A stretch of 64,000 nucleotides of DNA from NCBI GenBank assembly GCA_014240275.1, contig JAAZXH010000008.1, forward strand, positions 54,857 to 118,856. The letters are read 5' to 3'. The position numbers and the translations under genes are program-made. Shown piece by piece: positions 27,869 through 36,786 of the stretch. The DNA comes from Candidatus Peregrinibacteria bacterium. Lineage in GTDB: Bacteria > Patescibacteriota > Gracilibacteria > UBA1369 > GCA-2718715. The first letter of the stretch is position 1. The number at the start of each line of letters is the position of its first letter. Under the pieces are notes generated by a model. That model worked only from the letters and a program-made list of their open reading frames with translations, made no database searches and was not told where the DNA came from.

Positions 27869-28768
27869 CTATTTCGTTTTTTTAAAACACTGAATAAATG
27901 TAGTTAAAGGTACAGCTAAAATCAATGCCGTGGAACCTAAAATAATTCTAATGAATTCTTCAATAAACATTTCAGTATTCAAACGAAACCATACCGGCAT
28001 AGAAACATCAACATGCAAAACCAAAAGCCAAGGCAAAAATGCAGCCATATAAGCAAAGAACAGAGTATTAATCAAAGAAGCAATATGATGCCTACCAACC
28101 ACCATAGCCTGATTATAAAGTTTAGCAAAAGTATATTTTGGATTAGCCTCATACAAACGATTCACAATCGACATCTGAGAAATCACAACATCATCCAACA
28201 CTCCAAAAGTACCAAGTATTACACCAATGTTAAACAATATACGCATATCAAACTGAACATTTTCAGACATTGCTAAGAAAAAAGACTCATCATTTCCAAC
28301 CCCAGTCAAAAATAAAAAGTCCGTAAAAAAAGTAGAAATCAACAAAAAGACCACAGATAACACAAACATGATTATAAAAGCCCGAAAAGTAGAAGATTTA
28401 ACTCCATGTGTAATTAATAAATTAATAAGCATCAACAAAAACACTAACAAGGATATAAAAAACAAATTACCAGAAGAAGCTAAAGCAGGAATCAGAACAA
28501 AAAAACCATATATCAGAGAAAAAACCAAAGCAAGCAGTGAACGCAACCCTTCTTTACCGGCTACATAAATCGAAGATATCACAAAAATTAAAACCAAAGG
28601 TATCAGTCGATACAAACGCAAACTATCAACAAAGTTAGAATTTTCATCCACAATCACAGAAGAAGCCTTAGTTTTAGATAAAAAATCAAGATTATTAATA
28701 ATAGTAAAATCAGCAATTGCAAGACCAAAACAAGTAATAATCAAAAAAAATAGAAGTATCTTGAACAT
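27869..28768 (-). CDS. YibE/F-like multi-pass membrane protein
   Basis: 299 residues from the ATG at 28768 (MFKILLFFLIITCFGLA); the track start at 28810 and an ATG at 28786 add only more hydrophobic residues, so the true start is uncertain. About eight membrane helices. YibE/F-family landmarks are a long N-terminal hydrophobic segment, GTFGVLDDVVISQ, and the later pattern QAMVVGRHHIASLINTLFFAYM. The function of the family is not firmly established; transport has been suggested. It sits between a methyltransferase gene (58 nt upstream) and guaA on the same strand. Confidence 0.72.
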   Translation of the reverse strand: MFKILLFFLIITCFGLAIADFTIINNLDFLSKTKASSVIVDENSNFVDSLRLYRLIPLVLIFVISSIYVAGKEGLRSLLALVFSLIYGFFVLIPALASSGNLFFISLLVFLLMLINLLITHGVKSSTFRAFIIMFVLSVVFLLISTFFTDFLFLTGVGNDESFFLAMSENVQFDMRILFNIGVILGTFGVLDDVVISQMSIVNRLYEANPKYTFAKLYNQAMVVGRHHIASLINTLFFAYMAAFLPWLLVLHVDVSMPVWFRLNTEMFIEEFIRIILGSTALILAVPLTTFIQCFKKTK

Positions 28769-28826
28769 AAATAAAATTAAAAGCATTTTAAGTATATAAC
28801 AAAAAAACAACGACTCAAAACTAAAA

Positions 28827-29633
28827 CTATTTAGTTAAAATATATACAGCAAAATTTTTCTCATATTTTAAATCAATCTTTTCAATAGTAAAACCTACCA
28901 TCGTAGCAAGTTCAAATAAAAGCTCATCATACAAATCATCACAATAATGCATATAAACATTGGGATCATCTTGCAATCCAATAGAAGCCTCTCTAAAATG
29001 TTGCGCAGGTTTTCGATTACAATACCAAATAATATCTTTTTTAGTATTTGTATCAAACCCAACATGACATTTAAAAGGCACCTCATCATCTTTATACTTA
29101 TCAAGTAAAAGCACACCCCCTGGTTTTAAAACATAATACAAGCCCTCTAATGCAGCCTTAAAACGCATACGCGCTGCAACCGAGTCAGCTTTAAAGGCTT
29201 TATTAATGTCACCAGAGGCATAAATAAAGGAATTCCCTCTATTAAAAATAAAATCATAAGTATTTTCAGCTAACATTTGGTTCTCAGGATATTCAGACCA
29301 CACAGATTCAATAACTCGAACATCAGTATTGAGCTTTTGGTTAATTTCAGATAAAAAGCCTTGTGCAAACTCAGGGTGTTTATCGGCAAAATCAATATTA
29401 AAACCATCTAAATATAAATCCTTTGTTAAAAAGCCTGAACCACAACAAGAGTCAAGTATACGAGATGTTCGATCTATGTTTTTAGAACGCAAGAAATTTA
29501 AAATCTCAGCATAAAAAGAATCATAATCTGGATATAACTCATTATATAACGCTGCATTCCAAACCTTATCAAAACCGGTACCACCTAAATCAAAATTTTG
29601 ATAACCAGGGGAGCGATATTCACGAATTTTCAT
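28827..29633 (-). CDS. Class I SAM-dependent methyltransferase, substrate unknown
   Basis: 268 residues. The Rossmann-fold SAM site is visible as SRILDSCCGSGFLTKDLYLDG (motif I at about 58-70), with IDFADKHPEF as the acidic motif II and a YVLKPGGVLLLDKY post-motif. Residues downstream (HVGFDTNTKKDIIWYCNRK) look like a substrate-binding beta region of small-molecule or lipid methyltransferases. No close family is recognised. It is divergent from the lipA-pdh operon across a 68-bp AT-rich gap containing a (TA)n run. Confidence 0.78.
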   Translation of the reverse strand: MKIREYRSPGYQNFDLGGTGFDKVWNAALYNELYPDYDSFYAEILNFLRSKNIDRTSRILDSCCGSGFLTKDLYLDGFNIDFADKHPEFAQGFLSEINQKLNTDVRVIESVWSEYPENQMLAENTYDFIFNRGNSFIYASGDINKAFKADSVAARMRFKAALEGLYYVLKPGGVLLLDKYKDDEVPFKCHVGFDTNTKKDIIWYCNRKPAQHFREASIGLQDDPNVYMHYCDDLYDELLFELATMVGFTIEKIDLKYEKNFAVYILTK

Positions 29634-29651
29634 AAAAAAATTAAAATTAAA

Positions 29652-29681
29652 TTGATATATATATATATAACATAATACAAT
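29652..29681 (+). promoter_or_regulatory. Probable promoter of the lipA-pdhABC operon
   Basis: TTGATA (29652-29657), an 18-nt spacer consisting mostly of a TA repeat, and TACAAT (29676-29681). The ATG at 29702 would have a leader of about 14 nt. An in-frame TAA lies just upstream, fixing the lipA start at or after this ATG. Confidence 0.5.
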
Positions 29682-29701
29682 ATAAATAGATAATACTATA
29701 A

Positions 29702-30513
29702 ATGCAAGAAACGATCCAAAGACTTAAAAAACTCAACTTTGCAACAGTTTGCCAAAGCGCTAATTATCCAAACATGTCTGAGTGCTGGTCATCTGGGACC
29801 GCTACCATAATGGTAATGGGAGACACCTGCACCAGAGCCTGCAAATTTTGCAATGTAAAAACTGGCATGCCAGATAAATTAGACCTACTCGAACCTCAAA
29901 AAACAGCCTTTGCAATTAAACAAATGGATATTGACTACGTAGTGATCACCTCAGTCGATAGAGATGAACTTCCAGACCAAGGAGCCAACCATCTCAAAAA
30001 AGTTATCGAAATGGTAAGGAGATTCAACCCCAATATTAAAATTGAAATCCTAGCTCCTGACTTTAGAGGCAAAATTGAACTTTTAAAAATAGCCCTTGCT
30101 GCCAAACCTGAAGTTTACGCGCACAACATTGAAACCGTCAAACGCTTAACACCTAAAGTCAGAGATATTCGTGCCACATATCAAAACTCACTCAATATTT
30201 TAAAACAAGCTAAAGAAATTAGCCGAAAAATTTAACTAAAACATCTATCATGCTAGGACTCGGAGAGACACCAAGCGAAGTACTCGAAACCATATCAGAC
30301 CTCAGACAAAATAAGTGTGACATAATAACCTTTGGGCAATACATGCAGCCCAGCCAAAAACACTATAAAGTTCAAAAATATGTTCCCCCTCAAGATTTTT
30401 TATGGTACACTAAGATGGCTTACTGCCTTGGATTCAAATTAGCCTACGGAGGCCCATTAGTCCGAAGTAGCTACAAGGCGGGAGAATATTTTAAACAAAT
30501 ACAAAATGCTTGA
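29702..30513 (+). pseudogene. lipA: Lipoyl synthase, frameshifted and lacking one auxiliary-cluster cysteine
   Basis: Two ORFs (29702-30235 and 30250-30513) together make one LipA. The radical-SAM motif CTRACKFC (Cys43, 47, 50) and the C-terminal VRSSYKAGEYF are intact. The reading frame breaks at CGAAAAATTTAA; adding one A restores KNLTKTSIMLGLGET, the expected family sequence. The normal CX4CX5C motif for the second 4Fe-4S cluster reads CQSANYPNMSEC, with Tyr22 where the middle Cys belongs (TAT for TGT). The N-terminus is also short by roughly 25 residues. It overlaps pdhA by 8 nt. It is a decaying gene unless the A-run is a sequencing error or recoded. Confidence 0.88.
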
Positions 30514-31606
30514 TCCAATTATATATCCGATCTTTGCAGAATACGCTAAACAACCATACCAAATGTATCAGGTGATGAATGAACAAGGGGAAATCATAGG
30601 TCAAAAACCAGAAGGTATCGAAAATGAACAAATCCTAGAATTATATACCTGGATGAAAAGGATGGTAGCCTTCGATAAAGTATGTATAAACCTTCAAAGA
30701 ACAGGTCGTATGGGAACCTACCCAAGCATTAGAGGGCAAGAAGCCTGTCAAATTGGCTCAGTATACGGATTGCTCGAAACCGACTGGCTAGTACCAACCT
30801 TTCGCGAATCTGGAACTATGTGGTACCACGGAATAGACCCAGTACAAATCATGCAATATTGGATAGGTAACGAGAAGGGGTCTGAACACCCAAAATCTAA
30901 AAACGTTTTACCAATTCAAATTTGCGTAGGAGCTCACTTACCACATGCAGTAGGTTTAGGTTGGGCAGAAAGACTCAAAAACGGTGAAAACATAGCCATA
31001 TGCTCATTTTCAGATGGAGCTACTAGCGAAGGAGATTTTCACGCCGCAATGAACTTTGCAGCAGTTTACGACACCAGAACCATCTTTTTCTTACAAAATA
31101 ACAAATATGCTATTTCAACTCATACCAACCTACAAACAAAAGCTGAGTGCTTTGCAGTTAAAGGCGAAGGTTACGGATTACCAAGCATCAAAGTCGATGG
31201 AAACGATATTCTAGCGACCATTGCCGTAATGCAAGAAGCTCAAAAAATGGCTCGTGATGAAAACAAATCAAGCTTTGTAGAAGCAATGACCTACCGTTTG
31301 CTAGACCACACAACCTCAGACAACGCAAAGCTCTACCGAGAAGACTCCGAAGTCGAAGAAGCGAAAAAATTTGATCCAATTTTAAGACTAGAACTCTACC
31401 TAAAATTAGAAAACCTAATTAACGATCAAAAAATCGAAGAAATAGAAAAGAATGGTAGCAAAGAAGCGGAAGGTTATGCCGAAAAAGCTTTAGCAAGTGA
31501 AAACCCAGCACCAGAAGACATGTTTAAGTACTTACTTGCAAAACCCTATCCAGATCTAGTCAAACAAATGCAATCAATAAATGAAAATTTAAACCCAGCA
31601 TCATGA
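30506..31606 (+). CDS. pdhA: Pyruvate dehydrogenase E1 component, alpha subunit
   Basis: 366 residues. Thiamine-diphosphate enzyme that decarboxylates pyruvate with the beta subunit. The ThDP motif spans SDGATSEGDFHAAMNFAA to FFLQNN; the usual leading Gly of GDG is Ser here. RTGRMGTYPSIRGQEA and YRLLDHTTSDNAKLYR (phosphorylation-loop region of the family) are typical. Start at 30506 overlaps the lipA end by 8 nt; the gene ends ATGA, overlapping pdhB by 4 nt. Branched-chain 2-oxoacid specificity cannot be excluded, but the N-terminus resembles Gram-positive PDH. Confidence 0.9.
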   Translation: MLDPIIYPIFAEYAKQPYQMYQVMNEQGEIIGQKPEGIENEQILELYTWMKRMVAFDKVCINLQRTGRMGTYPSIRGQEACQIGSVYGLLETDWLVPTFRESGTMWYHGIDPVQIMQYWIGNEKGSEHPKSKNVLPIQICVGAHLPHAVGLGWAERLKNGENIAICSFSDGATSEGDFHAAMNFAAVYDTRTIFFLQNNKYAISTHTNLQTKAECFAVKGEGYGLPSIKVDGNDILATIAVMQEAQKMARDENKSSFVEAMTYRLLDHTTSDNAKLYREDSEVEEAKKFDPILRLELYLKLENLINDQKIEEIEKNGSKEAEGYAEKALASENPAPEDMFKYLLAKPYPDLVKQMQSINENLNPAS

Positions 31607-32580
31607 GCCAATTAAAAATAGTAGAGGCTCTAAATCAAGCCTTAGATCAAAAAATGGCAAAAAACGAAAAAATCCTTCTAATTGGTGAAGATATTGGTTA
31701 CCTTGGTGGAGTTTTTAGAGTGTGCAAAGGATTAATTCAAAAATACGGAAAAGAACGCGTCTATGAAACCCCACTGACCGAGCAAGGAATTATAGGTAGC
31801 GCACTAGGGTTAAGCGTAAATGGATTCAAACCTATATGTGAAATCCAATTTGATGGTTTTATCTGGACAGGATTTGATCACATTATCAACAACGTAGCAC
31901 GCCTTAGAACCCGCTCACGCGGCAGATTCACCTGCCCAATGGTCATTAGAGTGCCATTTGGTGGAGGCATTCACGCTCTAGAACACCACTCAGAAAGCAT
32001 GGAAGCAATATTTGCACACACTCCAGGAGTGAGGGTTGTTATACCATCTGACCCATACACAGCCAAAGGCCTGCTGTGTGCCGCTATAGATTCCGAGGAT
32101 CCAGTAATATTTTTAGAACCCAAAAGAGCATACCGTTCGATTAAACAAGAAGTTCCTGAAAAAGTTTATAAAATAGAATTAGACAAAGCCAGGGTTCTAC
32201 GAGAAGGTAAAGATCTTACAATCATAAGCTATGGGGCAATGATGCATGAAACCAAAAAAGCTCTTTCTGAATACATCCAAACCCGAGCTATCGACTTTGA
32301 ACTAATAGATTTAATCTCACTTTCACCTATTGACTACGAAACAGTAATCAATTCAGCCAAGAAAACCGGTAGAGTGGTAATTATTAACGAAGAAAACCCT
32401 TTTTGCGGACTAGCAGCCGAAATGGCAGCCCGGATTACCGAAGACTGCTTTGAACAACTACAAAGACCGGTAGTACGCGTGACTGGTTTTGATACCATCA
32501 TTCCACTACTGAAAACTGAATACAACTATCTTCCAAGCCTCAAAAAAATCAAGGCTGGATTTAATCAAGCACTTAACTAA
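31603..32580 (+). CDS. pdhB: Pyruvate dehydrogenase E1 component, beta subunit
   Basis: 325 residues, usual length. The N-terminal half has the ThDP-binding Glu region (GEDIGYLGGVFRVCKGL, YETPLTEQGIIGSALGLS) and RVPFGGGIHALEHHSES. The C-terminal transketolase domain includes DLISLSPIDYETV and a family-typical VTGFDTIIP end. Start overlaps pdhA (ATGA), and E2 follows after 5 nt, so the three are translated together. Confidence 0.95.
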   Translation: MSQLKIVEALNQALDQKMAKNEKILLIGEDIGYLGGVFRVCKGLIQKYGKERVYETPLTEQGIIGSALGLSVNGFKPICEIQFDGFIWTGFDHIINNVARLRTRSRGRFTCPMVIRVPFGGGIHALEHHSESMEAIFAHTPGVRVVIPSDPYTAKGLLCAAIDSEDPVIFLEPKRAYRSIKQEVPEKVYKIELDKARVLREGKDLTIISYGAMMHETKKALSEYIQTRAIDFELIDLISLSPIDYETVINSAKKTGRVVIINEENPFCGLAAEMAARITEDCFEQLQRPVVRVTGFDTIIPLLKTEYNYLPSLKKIKAGFNQALN

Positions 32581-32585
32581 ATTAT

Positions 32586-33752
32586 ATGCAATTTAAATTT
32601 CCAGACGTTGGCGAAGGAATCCACGAAGCAAAAATTGTTCACATAAACGTCAAAACAGGCGATAATATTGAAAAAGATCAAATTATTTGCGAAGTTGAAA
32701 CAGATAAATCTGTGGTAGAAATCCCTTCACCATTCAGCGGAACTGTCAAAGACATCCCTCACCAAATAGGCGACACAATACACGTTGGTGACCTACTTTT
32801 AGAATACGTAAGCAATGATCAAATTGAGACAACAAACCAAAAACCAGAAACACCAACCGCCCCACAACCAGAGCCTAAAAAAGAAGGTAACGTAGTAGGT
32901 TCTTTAGAAGACGCCGATAGCACTCCAGGGGATGGAACATTTGATTTTAGCTCATACACACCAGACACCCAAGCCGCACCTAGCAATACAGATCGTAAAG
33001 CAGAGTTAGCCGAAATTCAAAAGCATGAAACCGCAGAAGAAAAAATAGAACAATCAATAGATCCTACAAATAAAGAACAAACTCAAGCCACAACTAATAA
33101 CATTGAAAACTTAAGTGGCATCCGTAAGGTTATTGCCAAAAACATGCGCCAAACCAGAGACAACACAGTTACAGTAACTCACTTTGACGAAATAGACGCC
33201 GATCGACTTGTTGCCAAACGTACCGAAATGAAAAAACAAGGGACTAAAGTCTCATACCTAAGCTTAGTTATAGAAGCCTATTGCAAGGCCTTAAAAGAAT
33301 ACCCCAACTTTAACGCAAGTTATGATCAAGCGAACGAACAACTCATAAAACATCCAGATGTAAACATGGCTATTGCAGTCGATACCGAAGATGGACTCAT
33401 GGTACCAGTCATACAAAACTGTGAAAACTTAAACCCAGTCGGAATAACCGAAGCAATAATTAACTTAGCTGAAAAAGCTAAGAGCCGGAAACTAAATGCG
33501 AGTGACCAACAAGGCTCAACCGCATGTATAACCAACTATGGATCAATAGGCGGAAAATTCGCTACTCCAGTTTTAAACCCAGGCAACATAGTTAATCTTG
33601 GAATTGGTAGCATGGAAGAAAAAATTGGATTTAAAGGAGAGCATATCCACTCACATACAATAATTCCAATCAGTTTTAGCTACGATCACCAAATCATAGA
33701 TGGAGCAGAAGCAGCTAGATTTATTAAAAGGTTAGAGGAATTAATTAATTAG
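32586..33752 (+). CDS. pdhC: Dihydrolipoamide acyltransferase (E2) with one lipoyl domain
   Basis: 388 residues. An N-terminal lipoyl domain (1-78) has the attachment Lys in CEVETDKSVVEIPSPF. A long acidic/Pro-rich linker (about 80-175) follows, then the catalytic acetyltransferase domain (LSGIRKVIAKNMRQTRD to the end) with the active-site SYDHQIIDGAEAARF. I see no peripheral-subunit-binding domain in the linker, which normally holds E1 or E3. No E3 gene follows. The target lysine is intact although the neighbouring lipA is broken, so lipoate must come from elsewhere if the complex works. Confidence 0.93.
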   Translation: MQFKFPDVGEGIHEAKIVHINVKTGDNIEKDQIICEVETDKSVVEIPSPFSGTVKDIPHQIGDTIHVGDLLLEYVSNDQIETTNQKPETPTAPQPEPKKEGNVVGSLEDADSTPGDGTFDFSSYTPDTQAAPSNTDRKAELAEIQKHETAEEKIEQSIDPTNKEQTQATTNNIENLSGIRKVIAKNMRQTRDNTVTVTHFDEIDADRLVAKRTEMKKQGTKVSYLSLVIEAYCKALKEYPNFNASYDQANEQLIKHPDVNMAIAVDTEDGLMVPVIQNCENLNPVGITEAIINLAEKAKSRKLNASDQQGSTACITNYGSIGGKFATPVLNPGNIVNLGIGSMEEKIGFKGEHIHSHTIIPISFSYDHQIIDGAEAARFIKRLEELIN

Positions 33753-33755
33753 ACC

Positions 33756-33783
33756 TTGACTTAATTAAGCGCGCATGTATAGT
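33756..33783 (+). promoter_or_regulatory. Promoter of the 85-residue ORF
   Basis: TTGACT (33756-33761), a 16-nt spacer and TATAGT (33778-33783). It lies just after the pdhC stop and gives a leader of about 15 nt to the ATG at 33806. Confidence 0.7.
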
Positions 33784-33805
33784 GCTGTTAATTTAACCTG
33801 AAAAC

Positions 33806-34063
33806 ATGTACATCGTTAACATACCAGAAAATTTCTGGCAATATGAAAATGAAGACAGCTTTTTTGAAGACGTAAAAAAATGGATTAAAATCGGTGCAAC
33901 ATTAGATCAAATACAATCCACTTATTCAAGATTATTTCTAGGAAAAGAAGGATACGACATCAACAAAGTTATAAGTTTTTGGGACAAACTGAATGATAAT
34001 ATACAAACACCAAGAGAAATACAATCAAATATTAAAGATCAAACAACGGACTTGATAGGATAA
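33806..34063 (+). CDS. Small hypothetical protein, 85 residues
   Basis: MYIVNIPENFWQYENEDSFF begins an acidic, probably globular helical protein with several aromatic residues and no signal peptide or membrane helix. I do not recognise a family. It is supported as a real gene by its own good promoter upstream and a strong bidirectional terminator 1 nt after the stop, making it a compact single-gene unit. Confidence 0.72.
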   Translation: MYIVNIPENFWQYENEDSFFEDVKKWIKIGATLDQIQSTYSRLFLGKEGYDINKVISFWDKLNDNIQTPREIQSNIKDQTTDLIG

Positions 34064-34090
34064 AAAAAAAGGCCATATGGCCTTTTTTTT
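34064..34090. terminator. Bidirectional terminator between the 85-residue ORF and typA
   Basis: AAAAAAAGGCC-ATAT-GGCCTTTTTTTT: a stem of GGCC extended by A-T pairs, with T-runs on both strands. It serves the two convergent genes. Confidence 0.88.
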
Positions 34091-35882
34091 ATTTATTCCG
34101 TTTTCTTTCGTTCTCAGTTAAATACTTCTTACGTAAACGAATAGTACTTGGAGTAATTTCAACATATTCGTTATCTTTAATATATTCGATAGCTTTTTCT
34201 AAATTGATTTCAATCGGTGGAGTTAAAGTTAACGCATCATCGGAACCAGAAGCCCTAACATTAGTTAACTTTTTACCCTTAGTAGGGTTAACTGTTAAGT
34301 CAGTACCTTGATTATGCTCACCAATAATCATACCTTCATATACGGCAGTTGAAGGACCAATAAACAAAGGACCTCGAGCCTGTAAATTATAAAGAGCATA
34401 TGAAAGCGCAGTACCATTTTCACCAGAAATCATAGAGCCAACCTGACGCTTTTGAATAGGACCTACATATGGAGAAAAATGTGAGAATGCATGGTAAAAA
34501 GTACCTTCACCCTTAGTAAGTAATAAGAAAATTGAGCGAAAACCTAAAATACCACGAGTTGGACATTCAAATTCTAGCATTGTATTTCCATTTTCAGCTA
34601 CCATATTCTTCATAATACCTTTACGTTGACCTAATGCTTCAATAATAGAGCCAGACATTTCATCTGGAACATTAATTACTACTGATTCGATTGGTTCATT
34701 TTTTACACCATCAATTTCTTGCATTAAAACTTCTGGCTGTGAAATTTGTAATTCAAAACCCTCACGGCGCATGGTTTCAATCAATACTGCAATATGCATT
34801 TCACCTCTACCAAATACTTTAATTGCATCAGAGTTTTCTTTTCTTTCTATTTTTAAACCTACATTAGTTTCAAGTTCCTTTTCCAACCTATCCAAAATAT
34901 GACGCGAAGTCACAAACTTCCCTTCTTGTCCAGCAAAAGGAGAATCATTAACCATAAATTCAATTGCTAACGCTGGTGGATCAACCTTAATAGCATCTAA
35001 AGCTTGTACATCTGGGTTATTTGAAATGGTTTCAGAAACATAAATATCTTCAATCCCTGCAATACAGACAATGTCACCAGCCTTAGCTTCTTGAACTTCG
35101 ACTCTATCCATTTGGTTATAGGCAAAGATTTTAGTAACTTTGCGAGAACGTTTATTTCCCTCTAAATCAACTACTGTAACAGTAGAGTTTGCTTTTAAAA
35201 CTCCAGAATAAACACGACCAATAGCTAACCTTCCCAAGAAATTATCATAAGCTAAACTAGATGGCTGCATCATAAAATCAGCATCTACATTTTGATCAGC
35301 CTCCTTTACATTTTCTAACAAAAAGTCTAAAAAGGGATTAATGTTATCCTGAGGATCATTTAATTCACGTACCGCAACTCCATCTTTGGCAACAGCGTAA
35401 ATATAAGGAAAGTCTAACTGATCATCAGAAGCTCCAAGTTGAGCAAAAAGATCAAAAGTCAAATCAACCACTTCATCAGGGCGAGCCATTGGTTTATCGA
35501 TCTTATTTATACAAACCAAAACATTATGACCTAACTCTAAAGACTTCTTTAATACAAATTTAGTTTGAGGCATAGGACCTTCATACGCATCAACTACTAA
35601 AACTACAGCATCAACAGTTTTTAAAACCCTTTCAACTTCCGAACCAAAATCAGCATGGCCAGGAGTATCAACTATATTAATTTTATTACCCTTGTAGTTA
35701 ATAGATGCATTCTTGGCATAAATTGTAATACCTCTTTCTTTTTCTTGATCGTTAGAATCCATTGCTCTTTCATCTAACCCCTTATGATCATCAAAGTTTT
35801 CTGAGGCTTTTAATAAAGCATCAACTAAAGTTGTTTTTCCATGATCTACGTGAGCTACTATGGCTACATTAAAAATTTTCAT
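34089..35882 (-). CDS. typA: Ribosome-associated GTPase TypA/BipA
   Basis: 597 residues. Translational GTPase implicated in ribosome assembly and stress. The G domain has [16 protein letters not shown], the switch region [27 protein letters not shown] and the INKIDKP base-recognition motif. Domains II, III and V follow, and the TypA-specific C-terminal domain ([23 protein letters not shown]) separates it from EF-G and LepA. Single gene with a terminator downstream. Confidence 0.97.
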   Translation of the reverse strand: MKIFNVAIVAHVDHGKTTLVDALLKASENFDDHKGLDERAMDSNDQEKERGITIYAKNASINYKGNKINIVDTPGHADFGSEVERVLKTVDAVVLVVDAYEGPMPQTKFVLKKSLELGHNVLVCINKIDKPMARPDEVVDLTFDLFAQLGASDDQLDFPYIYAVAKDGVAVRELNDPQDNINPFLDFLLENVKEADQNVDADFMMQPSSLAYDNFLGRLAIGRVYSGVLKANSTVTVVDLEGNKRSRKVTKIFAYNQMDRVEVQEAKAGDIVCIAGIEDIYVSETISNNPDVQALDAIKVDPPALAIEFMVNDSPFAGQEGKFVTSRHILDRLEKELETNVGLKIERKENSDAIKVFGRGEMHIAVLIETMRREGFELQISQPEVLMQEIDGVKNEPIESVVINVPDEMSGSIIEALGQRKGIMKNMVAENGNTMLEFECPTRGILGFRSIFLLLTKGEGTFYHAFSHFSPYVGPIQKRQVGSMISGENGTALSYALYNLQARGPLFIGPSTAVYEGMIIGEHNQGTDLTVNPTKGKKLTNVRASGSDDALTLTPPIEINLEKAIEYIKDNEYVEITPSTIRLRKKYLTENERKRNK

Positions 35883-35934
35883 ATATATAAGTAAAGTTGT
35901 GTCAACTATACTAGTAGTTCAAGAAAATAGCAAG

Positions 35935-36597
35935 TCATCTACCGCTCAATAAAGACCTTTTTAAAAACTCAAACAATTCTCCTTCTTCTAACGATTTCTG
36001 TATTAACCAATCACCATTAAAAATGGAAGCATATCGAAAATATTCCTGCATATGTTCCAAATACATAATATTAGAGTCAAAATGCAAGCGATTAAAATCA
36101 GAACAAAGTGCGACATAATGCTTAGGCACATATTTTTGCTCAAAAGAAATAAAATTTAAAATTGAATCCATATAAACATCAAATGAATAATCAGTCACGT
36201 CATCAATAAAAGATAAGGTATGCATGGAAGATTCTAAAGCATAACGCAAAAGAGAATTTTGATTCTCTAAGCCCAAGTCACACATTGAAGTTTTCAAAAG
36301 AAACACAGGTGTCCGTTCCAATATATTTAATTCTTTAACTAAACCTACATTGATTTTTAAAACCTCTGGCGTAGAAACATACTTATAGATATCTGAAGTC
36401 CAGTGATCATATATTGAAAAAGACCGAACATCTTTAATTTGCAATTCAGATAAATCAATAATAACCAACCAAAGATAGTCCTGATTAAAATTCAAAACTT
36501 CATTAACAAGCTCCGCAACTTTTGCAAAACGCAATTTGGGTTCAGAATCAGATACTAATAACCCCCCACCAATTCGTAGTACATTCAATTCATTCAT
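35935..36597 (-). CDS. Hypothetical protein, 220 residues
   Basis: Mixed alpha/beta, acidic, soluble by sequence: no signal peptide or membrane helix. A strand-rich first part (LWLVIIDLSELQIKDVRSF) is followed by a helical, aromatic-rich second half (KHYVALCSDFNRLHF, MQEYFRYASIFNGDWL). I do not recognise a family. It lies between typA (52 nt downstream) and tRNA-Asn on the same strand. Long ORF and coding-strand composition like its minus-strand neighbours support a real gene. Confidence 0.7.
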   Translation of the reverse strand: MNELNVLRIGGGLLVSDSEPKLRFAKVAELVNEVLNFNQDYLWLVIIDLSELQIKDVRSFSIYDHWTSDIYKYVSTPEVLKINVGLVKELNILERTPVFLLKTSMCDLGLENQNSLLRYALESSMHTLSFIDDVTDYSFDVYMDSILNFISFEQKYVPKHYVALCSDFNRLHFDSNIMYLEHMQEYFRYASIFNGDWLIQKSLEEGELFEFLKRSLLSGR

Positions 36598-36650
36598 AAG
36601 ATTGCATATAGGCTAAGTATAACACAAGTCACAAAGCAAACATAATAAAA

Positions 36651-36725
36651 TGGCTCCCGGGGTCGGACTCGAACCGACGACCAATTGGTTAACAGCCAAC
36701 TGCTCTACCACTGAGCTACCCGGGA
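36651..36725 (-). tRNA. tRNA-Asn (anticodon GUU), CCA encoded
   Basis: 75 nt including CCA. Acceptor TCCCGGG pairs with CCCGGGA, discriminator G. D arm TAGCTCAGTGGTAGAGC, anticodon stem GTTGG/CCAAT around loop CTGTTAA (GTT), T arm GTCGGTTCGAGTCCGAC. All pair properly. Confidence 0.97.
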
Positions 36726-36750
36726 AGGCATGCTTTTTTCAAGCTTCAAA

Positions 36751-36779
36751 ATAATATACAAAGATTTTAAGCTTTGCAA
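36751..36779 (-). promoter_or_regulatory. Promoter of tRNA-Asn
   Basis: Minus strand TTGCAA (36779-36774), 17-nt spacer and TATTAT (36756-36751), about 26 nt before the mature tRNA. It lies just after the TRM11-like gene. Confidence 0.65.
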
Positions 36780-36786
36780 GCATTTT

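Noticed and set aside
29654-29669. (TA)n run before lipA as a phase-variable promoter
   Set aside because: The run is short and in a generally AT-rich gap; it fits as a spacer, with no evidence of variation.
30222-30237. Classical -1 slippery heptamer in lipA
   Set aside because: The A-run would allow P-site slippage, but the following codon does not fit X-XXY-YYZ and no clear downstream stimulator was found; kept only as an alternative to gene decay.
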